DNA of 64,000 nucleotides, taken from NCBI GenBank assembly GCA_903923905.1, contig CAIXZH010000050.1, forward strand, positions 1 through 64,000, read 5' to 3'. This stretch comes from an uncultured Bacteroidia bacterium. GTDB lineage: Bacteria > Bacteroidota > Bacteroidia > Bacteroidales > Prolixibacteraceae. Shown here in pieces: positions 30,738 through 40,960 of the stretch. The notes below the pieces were generated by a model. It was not told the origin of the DNA. It searched no databases and saw nothing but the letters and a program-made list of their open reading frames with translations. Position 1 is the stretch's first letter; every line of letters begins with the position of its first letter. The translations under genes and the position numbers were made by a program.

Positions 30738-30739
30738 AG

Positions 30740-31585
30740 TTATTGATTAGTGATAGTTACTGAATGATTACTTCGCTGCATTCCTGTTGCCTCAAGGATC
30801 CCTATGATCGGACTGCAATCGCGGTAATCGGTACCATGAGCAATCTTTAAATAATGATGATCGGCGAGCAGATTATTGGTTGAATCAAACCCGACCCAAC
30901 CCATTCCGGGGATCAGTGCCTCAGCCCAGGCATGCATCTGACTTGACCCGATAAAATCCACACCCTGGTTCAGATATCCACTAACATACCGGGCCGGTAT
31001 TTTGTTTTTGCGACATACTGATATAAACAGGTGAGCATAATCCTGACACACCCCCTCCCGATAGAGCAATACCTCTTCGATGCGGGTATTAATATCGGTA
31101 CTTTGAGGAGAATAATGCAATAGTTTGAAAATGAAAGTATTTAATTCCAACAGGAAATCAAATACTTGAATACCTTTAGAATACTCAGGAAAAGAGATGG
31201 ATGATGATGAAGGCAGTGTAGTCAGATTAGTTACCGATAGAAAAAGAAAATTATCAATTTGAAAATCCGGCAGGTTGATCTCTTCGTATTCTGCACCAGG
31301 GGCCCATGGGCTTAACTGGAAAGGATTAAGTTCAGGCCTCTCTATTTTAGCCGATAGCTTAAACCAAAATTCTGTGAAAGGCTTATCGATATAATATTGA
31401 ATGGTTTTAAAACCAAAGATGTTTTTCGACAGATGCATATCCTGAGTTCCGGAACAATAGAATTTTAAATCGCTGATTTTCTGATCTTTTCCAGAATCCG
31501 GGATTACAAGCAACTGAAAGTTTGCCCTTCGTACAGGTTGTTCATAACTGTTTTCAATAGTGTATTCTAATTCAAACTCATTCAT
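30740..31585 (-). CDS. Transglutaminase family protein
   Basis: REGVCQDYAHLFISVCRKNKIPARYVSGYLNQG...SQMHAWAEALIPGMGWVGFDSTNNLLAD catalytic Cys/His/Asp segments. Confidence 0.92.
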   Translation of the reverse strand: MNEFELEYTIENSYEQPVRRANFQLLVIPDSGKDQKISDLKFYCSGTQDMHLSKNIFGFKTIQYYIDKPFTEFWFKLSAKIERPELNPFQLSPWAPGAEYEEINLPDFQIDNFLFLSVTNLTTLPSSSSISFPEYSKGIQVFDFLLELNTFIFKLLHYSPQSTDINTRIEEVLLYREGVCQDYAHLFISVCRKNKIPARYVSGYLNQGVDFIGSSQMHAWAEALIPGMGWVGFDSTNNLLADHHYLKIAHGTDYRDCSPIIGILEATGMQRSNHSVTITNQ

Positions 31586-32523
31586 CAGAAAGAGAGGTAT
31601 TTTTTTTCAAGTTCCGAACTTATCTCCATAACCATATCCTGGGTGTTATTTAACAGCCCGTAAATATCATCTTTATATTCATCATAAGAAAGATATTTAT
31701 ATTGTGCGCACAGTTTTCCTATCTTAAAAGTTAAGGATTTTGCATCCTTACTATCGTCATTGCTGATTTTTGCCATATACTTCTCTATTCCATTTACGGA
31801 GTGGGCAATAGATCTTGGACATTGCGGATTCAGCATTATAAATTCAAGAACCTGTTCCCTGTTTGGAATTGAACGGTAAAATTTCCGGTTCATATCTAAG
31901 GATTCCGTGCACCTTAACATGGTCGTCCATTCAAAACTCATCTCAGTTACAGGATGACCTGCAAGTTCAATCTTATAAATATCGTGCAATTTTGAATTGA
32001 TAATCTTAATTACCTGGATAACCCTTTCAATATGCATCCCCAATAAAATTATTGCCCACTCTTCGTCATGAAGAAGGGTTCCCGAAATTTTTCCCTGTAC
32101 AATGGAGGTCTGTTCCAAAATAATCTGAGTCAGGTCGTAAAATCCTGTCGAAATATAAGTCTCAACAGAATAATTGTTTACCAGGTGATAATACTTATTT
32201 ATGGCTTCCCAGAGGTCTGTTGAGATTGCATTTCGCGCTCCGCGGGCATTTTCACGTGCAATAGTGATGATGCTGATAATTGAATTTGGATTTTGGGTAT
32301 CCAGCCCAATCTTGTATAAGACATCTTTCTCTTCAATAACCTCCATATCAAAAATACCGGTCAAATAGAGCATCGACTCCAGTACAAATTTTCTGTCGTA
32401 AGTCTTCATAATCGGGGCATCCAATGAAGAGAAATAGATCTCTTTACTATATCTGGCAAAATGTTCGGCTCTTTCGATGTACCGACCCATCCAATATAAA
32501 TTATTTGCTACTCTCGATAACAT
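31585..32523 (-). CDS. Alpha-E domain-containing protein
   Basis: MLSRVANNLYWMGRYIERAEHFARY is the alpha-E signature; coupled to the downstream transglutaminase gene (TGATG overlap). Confidence 0.93.
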   Translation of the reverse strand: MLSRVANNLYWMGRYIERAEHFARYSKEIYFSSLDAPIMKTYDRKFVLESMLYLTGIFDMEVIEEKDVLYKIGLDTQNPNSIISIITIARENARGARNAISTDLWEAINKYYHLVNNYSVETYISTGFYDLTQIILEQTSIVQGKISGTLLHDEEWAIILLGMHIERVIQVIKIINSKLHDIYKIELAGHPVTEMSFEWTTMLRCTESLDMNRKFYRSIPNREQVLEFIMLNPQCPRSIAHSVNGIEKYMAKISNDDSKDAKSLTFKIGKLCAQYKYLSYDEYKDDIYGLLNNTQDMVMEISSELEKKYLSF

Positions 32524-32548
32524 AATTCAGTTTTTTATCCTTTAACAA

Positions 32549-34060
32549 TTAATCCAAAACCCAGGTATCCTTGGATCCCCCGCCCTGTGATGAATTGACA
32601 ATCAGATTGCCCTTTTTCAGGGCAACCCGTGTAAGTCCACCCTTCAAAACATATTCTTCATCTTTTCCCATCAGACAAAAGGTGCGCAGATCGATATGCC
32701 TTGGTTCAAATTCCTTTGATTCTTCGATATAGGTGGCATGCACCGAAAGACTCATGATAGGCTGGGCAATATATTTTCTTGGGTTGGATTTAATTCTCAC
32801 TTTCACCTCCTCAATTTCAGCTTTTGTGAGTCTGTTTCCAATAGTAATCCCATAGCCTCCTGACTCATCTACAGGTTTAACAACGAGTTTATCAATGTTT
32901 TCCAGCACATACTTCCCTTCAGATTCATTCTCACAGTGAAACGTTTCTACATTATTGAGAATCGGTTGTTCATTAAGATAATATTTGATGATGTCGGGCA
33001 CATAATGGTACACCGCCTTGTCATCGGCAACACCGGTACCCGGAGCATTGGCAAGAGTTACATTCCCGGCACGATATGCATTCATCAAACCGGCAACTCC
33101 CAGCATAGAGTCTTTTCTAAAGCACAGCGGATCAATAAACTCATCATCAACCCGACGGTATATAACATCTACTTTGATGGGACCATAAATAGTTTTCATG
33201 TACACAAAATCCTTTTCCACAAATAGATCCCGACCCTCAACAAGTTGAATACCCATTTTTTGAGCAAGAAAAGAGTGCTCAAAATAAGCTCAGTTAAACA
33301 TTCCCGGAGTGACAACCACAATTGTCGGATTATCCGTATTTTTTGGCTTGACCGATTTTAACATCTCAAGTAAATGTTCCGGATATTGGTATATTGCCTT
33401 TGTCTTTAGTTTATCAATCAGTTCAAACAACGATTTTTTTAAAGCCACACGGTTAGACAAAACATAACTAACTCCTGAAGGACATCTTAAATTGTCTTCC
33501 AGAATATAATATTCTCCGTTGGTATGTTTGATAAGGTCTGTTCCGGAAATGTGTATATAAATTCCACCCTCCGGGGTAAAATCGATCATCTCTTTAAGGT
33601 AGTTCTTCGATGTAAAAATCAGATCTGCCGGAACGACCTTATCCTTAAGTATCTTCTTTTGGTGATAGATATCGTGAAGAAACAGGTTAATCGCCTTATT
33701 TCGTTGAATTACACCCTTTTCCAATTGCATCCATTCTGAATTGGGAATAATACGGGGAATGAGATCAAAGGGAAAGATCCGTTCATCCGGTTTCTTATCC
33801 TCTGCATAAACAGCAAACGTGATCCCCTGGTTCAGGAATGCAGTTTTTACCTCGTTGTTGATCTGTTCGAAATCAATCAGGCTCAATTGATTAAAGCGCT
33901 CCACCATCGTGGCATAATGGTCTCTGGGCTGTTTGGAGTCACCATAAATCTCATCATAGTGGATGTTCCCAAGGGTATAGGAATCTAAAATTCCGTTTTT
34001 AAGCTGTTTCATATCCATAACTGTTAAAGAGGTCCTTTTTTCTTGACATTTTATTGTCAA
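32549..34060 (-). pseudogene. Circularly permuted ATP-grasp protein interrupted by one in-frame TGA (33290-33292)
   Basis: ORFs 33290-34060 (ends PTIVVVTPGMFN) and 32549-33256 (starts [11 protein letters not shown]) lie in the same frame; reading through the TGA gives ...[28 protein letters not shown]..., which restores a family-like sequence. Confidence 0.85.
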
Positions 34061-34207
34061 ATATCAACTCATGGACTCATTATGTCACGAATATAAAAAT
34101 TATATGGCCAATATGATATTTTTGTCGTTGAATTAATGTAATAGTAACAATAAGGATATGATTTATATACAAAAAGTCTTTTTCTGACAAGATAAGGCCA
34201 AAATAAA

Positions 34208-34250
34208 GGGGTATCTATTCTGAATAATCATAAATAGTTACATATACCCC
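34208..34250 (-). terminator. Putative hairpin downstream of ppk2
   Basis: GGGGTAT (34208-34214) and ATACCCC (34244-34250) with inner CTATT/AATAG pairing; T-rich on the minus-strand exit. Confidence 0.5.
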
Positions 34251-34314
34251 CATAAAAAATGTATATAACATAGCAAAAAATGATAAATAAAGAAGCAAAG
34301 ACCTGTAAGGTGTT

Positions 34315-35139
34315 TTAATAAACCTCCGGCACAAATGTCTGATCGGTAACAGGTGGACGAACGTAACCTATATCAGATTGCTTAACCGGTAATTGGATCT
34401 CTTCCTGTTCAATTTCATGATAAGGGATCAGAGACAACAGGTGGTGGATACAATTTAGCCTGGCTTTCAGTTTATTATCCGATTTTACCACGTACCAGGG
34501 GGCCTGTTTAATATCGGTGTACTGAAACATGGTGTCCTTTGCCTTTGAATATTCGAGCCATTTGGAGCGGCTGAGCACATCCATCGGACTGATTTTCCAT
34601 CGTTTGGCCAGGTTATGAATCCGTTCCTGGAACCTCCGTTCCTGTTCCTCGTCACTCACTGAAAACCAATATTTTATTAGTATTATACCCGAACGCACAA
34701 TCATCCGCTCAAATTCGGGACATGACCGGAGAAATTCCTCATACTCTCCGGGTGTACAAAAGCCCATCACCTGCTCCACACCTGCCCTGTTATACCAGCT
34801 CCGGTCGAAAAGGACCATCTCTCCGGCAGCAGGTAAGTGCTTAATATACCGCTGAAAATACCATTGTGTTTTTTCCTTTTCGGTTGGAATACCCAAAGCC
34901 ACTACCCGGCAGAACCGGGGATTTAAATATTCCATAACCCGCTTAATCACACCACCTTTACCCGCAGCATCACGCCCTTCGAATAAAATGACAACCTTGA
35001 GTTTTTTTACTTTAATCCATTCCAGCAATTTAACAAGCTCTAACTGAAGCCTTTCAAGTTCCTTCTCCAAACTCTTTTTTTCATCCTTCGAAAGTTCGGG
35101 TGTTTGATGTGACTCATTTCGGTGAAAATTATCTTCCAT
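34315..35139 (-). CDS. ppk2: Polyphosphate kinase 2 family protein (class I-like)
   Basis: VVILFEGRDAAGKGGVIKRVMEYLNPRFCRVVALGIPTEKEKTQWYFQRYIKHLPAAGEMVLFDRSWYNRAGVE. Confidence 0.95.
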   Translation of the reverse strand: MEDNFHRNESHQTPELSKDEKKSLEKELERLQLELVKLLEWIKVKKLKVVILFEGRDAAGKGGVIKRVMEYLNPRFCRVVALGIPTEKEKTQWYFQRYIKHLPAAGEMVLFDRSWYNRAGVEQVMGFCTPGEYEEFLRSCPEFERMIVRSGIILIKYWFSVSDEEQERRFQERIHNLAKRWKISPMDVLSRSKWLEYSKAKDTMFQYTDIKQAPWYVVKSDNKLKARLNCIHHLLSLIPYHEIEQEEIQLPVKQSDIGYVRPPVTDQTFVPEVY

Positions 35140-35322
35140 AGCAGAATTTTAGATTACTTTCCTTATTGGGTTGGGCCAATATTCCGGGTCAATGGTTAAA
35201 TAGTTATCCTGAAACACAAATTTAATCAATAGTCGAGTCTTTAGGTGTTTTTTGGTTCTTTTTTTGTTGTTGAACCGATTTTAACTTATTAATTTTTTTC
35301 CCTGTTTTAAACTCCTGACAAT

Positions 35323-36504
35323 TTAAATAAAGTGACCCCCACTCATTTCCAAATTGAAAAAGTTCAGTCTTAGTCCAGATATATCGGTGGCCTTTTTTAC
35401 ACATTCATGGCAAATATAGTCCGGATAACGATCATATTTCTTAAGTTTTATACCGCAGATCGGGCATTTATGTTCAAAGTTTAAATTCAGATAATAGCCA
35501 AAAAGTCTGTTACTTAATCCCTGTATATCATCCCTTCCGGCAATTTTACCGATCCATTTTTTCGGAATGGAATCGTAGCCATAACAAAGTCCTGCAAGTC
35601 CCCCGGTAACAGCCCCTGTGGTATCAGCATCATCACCCAGATTTACCGCCAGTAAAACTGCCTCTTCATAACTGGTTGAATTAATCAGGCACCAGATACT
35701 TGCCTCAAGGGTATCCACGATATACCCGCTTGATCGTATTTCATTTGCTCTTACTTTGGTAATGGATGATATTGAAGTATCCATTAATTTTGCGGTTTGA
35801 TCAGCTTCTCCGTCTGTTTTTCCTGAATTTTCATTATCGCAGCAACTCATTTCACCAAATAGTCGCTTAAAGTGAACTATCTCATTTTTGAGTTCCGGAA
35901 AATCTTCTATATCATGCTCAAAGTTCCAGGTTAATGTTTCCAACGCTGAAACAGGCTCTTCATGCATCAGATTCAGCGCATATTCCAATAGTATAACGCA
36001 TCCTAAAACCGATCTCGGATGCCTGTGCGTGATGGAAGATACCTCTTTGATTAGTTTATAACGCTCCTTAAAATCCAAATTAACAATCTGAATTAGCAGA
36101 GGTAGAATCCTCATTAAAGAACCATTTCCATTTGAGTTAATACCAGTCTCGCCTGCAAATAAAGGCTCAATCCCGTTTTTCAGGTTTACTATTGCATTGC
36201 GTGTTGTGCCGCCGATATCGAAGACCTTCCCGTAAGGTGTCCAGAACCCTGTGTCCAGCCATTTGACAAAATTCGAGGCAATGTCGTTAAGGTTGTAACC
36301 ATTACATAATGACTCAGCCAGGCAAAATGTGAGGGAACTGTCATCAGACCATGTTCCTGGAGGCTGATTATGGGTGCCATAACCCAGCATCCCTTTGACC
36401 GGATTCCTGGCAATGGTCGATCTGCTCATGAATTCAACCGGCACACCCAGCGCATCCCCAACGGCAATGCCGAAAAGAATATCTTTGCAAATATTTGATT
36501 TCAT
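35323..36504 (-). CDS. ADP-ribosylglycohydrolase family protein with C-terminal zinc-ribbon-like segment
   Basis: DILFGIAVGDALGVPVEF, GTWSDDSSLTFCLAES, NLGDDADTTGAVTGGLAGLCYG; C-terminus CPICGIKLKKYDRYPDYICHEC. Confidence 0.93.
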   Translation of the reverse strand: MKSNICKDILFGIAVGDALGVPVEFMSRSTIARNPVKGMLGYGTHNQPPGTWSDDSSLTFCLAESLCNGYNLNDIASNFVKWLDTGFWTPYGKVFDIGGTTRNAIVNLKNGIEPLFAGETGINSNGNGSLMRILPLLIQIVNLDFKERYKLIKEVSSITHRHPRSVLGCVILLEYALNLMHEEPVSALETLTWNFEHDIEDFPELKNEIVHFKRLFGEMSCCDNENSGKTDGEADQTAKLMDTSISSITKVRANEIRSSGYIVDTLEASIWCLINSTSYEEAVLLAVNLGDDADTTGAVTGGLAGLCYGYDSIPKKWIGKIAGRDDIQGLSNRLFGYYLNLNFEHKCPICGIKLKKYDRYPDYICHECVKKATDISGLRLNFFNLEMSGGHFI

Positions 36505-37145
36505 AACTATTACTTATTACAATTAAATGAATTATTCTCTTCAAACAATAATCTATCTCAATAAAGCTTCATGACTTGACCGCTATATTTTTTATATGAA
36601 AAGTTTGGATAGAGAAACCTTATTTTAGCTCTCCCAACCTCAGAAGCCGAAAACAGAAAGACAATAATACCTTATTGCCTTATTTAAGTTGATTTGAACC
36701 TTTAAATGTACTACATCCATCCTTAAAGGAATAAGGTTAATCTTGATGTATTATCATTTTCTACTAAAGTTAAAAAAAAGAAATAAGGTTTAAATTTTCC
36801 CGTGACTTAAGTATTGATTACTAGTTTATCAATAACTGGCAAATTTCCATTTTCCTCAATATCAACATTATCTGAATTATATTTCATACGCGGATATTTT
36901 CAGCCCGCTTTTCATTTTTGATTAAGGAAGGCAAAAATATCGTAAAATATTTCGTCCAGTCCATCTCATAAAGTTAAGATAATATTTATTTTAAATTGGC
37001 TTCACTTCATAGGAATTCCTCGTAAATAACACCCAATAAAACTCAGTGATACAGAGCGTTAGAGTGAAATAAATCCCTGATGGATTGAAAATCAAATTTT
37101 AAATCACCTTCTGTTTTATTCTTAGTTCAAAAGTATATACTGGCT

Positions 37146-37319
37146 ATGTCAAAACGCGTCACACCACGAATCAAACTGAAATTTATTCCTAAAACAAAAT
37201 CATTCTCAACATATTGTAATGATCAGGTGACGGTTCGTGACCCGGATAATCACAGGATCACTCATCTGCACGAAATATTGCTTCCAATAATAATCGGAAG
37301 AACATTGGGGCATCTTTAA
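37146..37319 (+). CDS. Possible small basic ORF (57 aa), speculative
   Basis: MSKRVTPRIKLKFIPKTKSFSTYCNDQVTVRDPDNHRITHLHEILLPIIIGRTLGHL*, read from sequence; below the ORF-track cutoff, in an otherwise ORF-free gap of about 900 bp. Confidence 0.2.
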   Translation: MSKRVTPRIKLKFIPKTKSFSTYCNDQVTVRDPDNHRITHLHEILLPIIIGRTLGHL

Positions 37320-37378
37320 GTATGGGTTTTTAAGAAATTTAAAGATTGCATCTGAAATTCATTTTGATAATTCAAAAG

Positions 37379-37419
37379 TTAGCGGGTGAATATTCCTGAC
37401 TTGAACATTCACCCGCTAA
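37379..37419 (-). terminator. Terminator hairpin downstream of the 37433 gene
   Basis: TTAGCGGGTGAAT (37379-37391) and ATTCACCCGCTAA (37407-37419): perfect 13-bp stem; minus-strand exit is AACTTTTG. Confidence 0.75.
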
Positions 37420-37432
37420 CTCAACACGCGGC

Positions 37433-37810
37433 TTACACCGTTTTTACCACCTTAACTGCCTGCACAGAGTCATCAACCTGAAATCCCCATTCTGATAACC
37501 GTTTGGGATTTTTCGGATTTAAGGCTTTCAGTAAATTGCGGCTTGCCATTACTGCCTCCATAATCTGGGGAGTATAACGGTCCCGCTCCCTGTAGGCCAA
37601 CTCCATCTGGCTCTTGAATGCCTCAGCCTGCTGATGTTTACTCAATGCCGTTTCAATGGTTGGACCAACAACATTCCATTGAATACCGTCAAGATTAATA
37701 AGGGGGGATGCGGCTCCGTCGGCCAGGTGTTTTGCATAAACTTTAGATGCCAGGTTAAGCATTTCTCCAGCATTCTGCGAAATAACAATTCTTCCTGATG
37801 TTCTTGTCAT
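37433..37810 (-). CDS. Conserved hypothetical protein (125 aa)
   Basis: Intact ORF with good coding character and a terminator hairpin immediately downstream. Confidence 0.65.
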   Translation of the reverse strand: MTRTSGRIVISQNAGEMLNLASKVYAKHLADGAASPLINLDGIQWNVVGPTIETALSKHQQAEAFKSQMELAYRERDRYTPQIMEAVMASRNLLKALNPKNPKRLSEWGFQVDDSVQAVKVVKTV

Positions 37811-37854
37811 AATACTGAATTTAAATTGTTTATCAGTAAATATAACGAATTAAA

Positions 37855-38025
37855 ATGAATAATACAATCCCGGATATGATTAATCATTCTGCCATTACCA
37901 TTAATGATTTCGCCATAATGAATAATCAGATCGCCATTATTATCAATCTTTTCGCCGTTATCATTAATGATTTCGCCAAAATAAGTATTAACACGTCGAA
38001 ATATGGATTGACCATGGCAATATAA
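37855..38025 (+). CDS. Possible 56-aa heptad-repeat micro-ORF, speculative
   Basis: MNNTIPDMINHSAITINDFAIMNNQIAIIINLFAVIINDFAKISINTSKYGLTMAI*, coincident with the 21-bp tandem array. Confidence 0.3.
   Translation: MNNTIPDMINHSAITINDFAIMNNQIAIIINLFAVIINDFAKISINTSKYGLTMAI
37881..37985 (+). repeat. Degenerate 21-bp tandem repeat, five units
   Basis: taatcattctgccattaccat / taatgatttcgccataatgaa / taatcagatcgccattattat / caatcttttcgccgttatcat / taatgatttcgccaaaataag. Confidence 0.8.
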
Positions 38026-38086
38026 AGTCCGGGGCTGACTCGAAGCTTATATAGTCCGGGGCTGACTCGAAGTCGGACCCGGACTA
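38026..38086. repeat. 20-bp direct repeat whose second copy forms a long hairpin
   Basis: agtccggggctgactcgaag at 38026-38045 and 38053-38072; 38052-38086 folds as TAGTCCGGGGCTGACT-CGA-AGTCGGACCCGGACTA (16-bp stem, one mismatch, one G-T). Confidence 0.8.
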
Positions 38087-38092
38087 AATCAT

Positions 38093-39010
38093 CTACTTTA
38101 TATCATGCAAATCATATGGTGTCTCCTGGTAGACATAGTAATTGAGCCAGTTCAGGAAAAGGAGGTTGGCATGTGAACGCCAGCTCAGGACAGGCTCCTT
38201 CGAAGGATCATTATCCTTATAATAGTTTTTAGGCAAATCAATTGGAAGACCCTTCTCAAAGTCACGTTTGTATTCGCGGTTAAGGGTTCCCCGTGAATAT
38301 TCAGGATGACCGGTGATAAACAGTTGTTTCCCTTCGTTGGCCATAACCATGTGAACTCCGGCTTCATCTGATTGCGAAATCAGCTCAATTTCAGGTACAT
38401 TAAGAATATCACGGGCCAGAATCCGGGTATGTCGTGAGTGGGGAGCCCTGAAAATATCATCAAAACCACGGAATATCGGAAGCTTAGCCTCGGAATGGTG
38501 ATGATCAAAAACACCAAACATTTTCTTGTTTAACGGATATTTTTCAACACCATAAAAATAGTGAAGACCGGCCTGAGCAGCCCAGCAAATAAACATGGTA
38601 GAGGTGACATGGTGTTTTGTCCATTCAAATATCTCACAGATATCCTTCCAGTAATCAACCTCCTCAAAAGGAAGATGTTCAACCGGAGCCCCGGTAATGA
38701 TCATCCCATCATACTTATTCTCTTTGACTTCCGAAAAAGTATGATAAAAAGTGTTTAAATGGTCGAGGGAAGTATTCTTTGAGACATGACCTTCAATCTG
38801 CAGAAAGTCGATTTCGATCTGGATCGGGGAATTGGACAACAGCCGCAATAAATCGGTCTCAGTTGCGATCTTCAGAGGCATAAGATTGAGAATAATGATC
38901 TTTAGCGGACGGATATCCTGATGAGCCGCCTGGGTTTCATTCATTACAAAAATATTCTCCTTGCGCAGAAGATCGATAGCCGGAAGGCCGTCGGGAAGAT
39001 TTAATGGCAT
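38093..39010 (-). CDS. metA: Homoserine O-acyltransferase (MetA family)
   Basis: MPLNLPDGLPAIDLLRKENIFVM, ILNLMPLKIATETDLLRLLSNSPIQIE, MIITGAPVEHLPFEEVDYW, MFICWAAQAGLHYFYGV. Confidence 0.97.
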   Translation of the reverse strand: MPLNLPDGLPAIDLLRKENIFVMNETQAAHQDIRPLKIIILNLMPLKIATETDLLRLLSNSPIQIEIDFLQIEGHVSKNTSLDHLNTFYHTFSEVKENKYDGMIITGAPVEHLPFEEVDYWKDICEIFEWTKHHVTSTMFICWAAQAGLHYFYGVEKYPLNKKMFGVFDHHHSEAKLPIFRGFDDIFRAPHSRHTRILARDILNVPEIELISQSDEAGVHMVMANEGKQLFITGHPEYSRGTLNREYKRDFEKGLPIDLPKNYYKDNDPSKEPVLSWRSHANLLFLNWLNYYVYQETPYDLHDIK

Positions 39011-39199
39011 GTTACAATTTTTTAATTTAATTCAGATGTTCATATTTGACTTAATTCAAATCTGAACAGATTTTTTGAAAGAACAAAGATAGATACTCAT
39101 ATAGTACGCCACCAGGAAAAGCCCAAATTTTCACCAAAATGCATTGCTTGTCATTAACATCTTAGTGCATCCTGATGACTACTATATAACTCTTTTTCA

Positions 39200-39531
39200 T
39201 CACGCAAAGTCGCTAAGCCGCAAAGTTTTATTTCTCCGTGACTCCTGTATAACTCTTTTTATATCGGACTCTAAGATTCAAAGGTGCAGAGCACCGTTTA
39301 TATTTGTAGACCAAGGATTAAATGTATTCAAACAAGGTACAGGGTACCGCAACTTCTTCTTTATAAATTGTTTGAATAGGAATAATATGTCGGTACGCTG
39401 TACCTCCCAATAACGGTAATTCACTTTTTCTACAAATCTTGCGGTACTCTGTACCTTTTTCTTATAGAATCATCCTCAAAAGTTATCTGTTTTGATGTTG
39501 GAGTTTCACAACTCCCGGATACTTTGCGTGA
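39200..39531. repeat. Intergenic module of nested palindromes bounded by an 11-bp inverted repeat
   Basis: TCACGCAAAGT (39200-39210) versus ACTTTGCGTGA (39521-39531); GGTGCAGAGCACC 39283, GGTACAGGGTACC 39336, GGTACGCTGTACC 39392, GGTACTCTGTACC 39443. Confidence 0.6.
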
Positions 39532-39538
39532 GTTTTAA

Positions 39539-40882
<1,344 letters not shown>

Positions 40883-40960
40883 CTATTTCTATCAATTTCA
40901 ATTTTTCATTTGTTTCTGAAGTTTCTATGGTCTATAATTGTTTCTGTGGATACTAGTTAA

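Noticed and set aside
33280-33300. Selenocysteine decoding of the in-frame TGA in the ATP-grasp gene
   Set aside because: The residue is not expected to be Cys/Sec in this family, no clear SECIS-like hairpin was seen, and no selenoprotein machinery is in the window; a mutation or sequencing error is likelier.
35222-35404. 60-aa minus-strand ORF MCKKGHRYIW...
   Set aside because: Alternate frame of the ADP-ribosylglycohydrolase C-terminus; Lys/Gln-rich tail from AT-rich intergenic DNA.
39010-39140. SAM-II-type riboswitch upstream of metA
   Set aside because: Considered because SAM-type riboswitches often precede met genes; the sequence lacks the recognisable conserved core.
39144-39413. 89-aa plus-strand ORF between metA and metY
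   Set aside because: Runs through the palindromic repeat module; Cys/Phe/Ile-rich junk composition.
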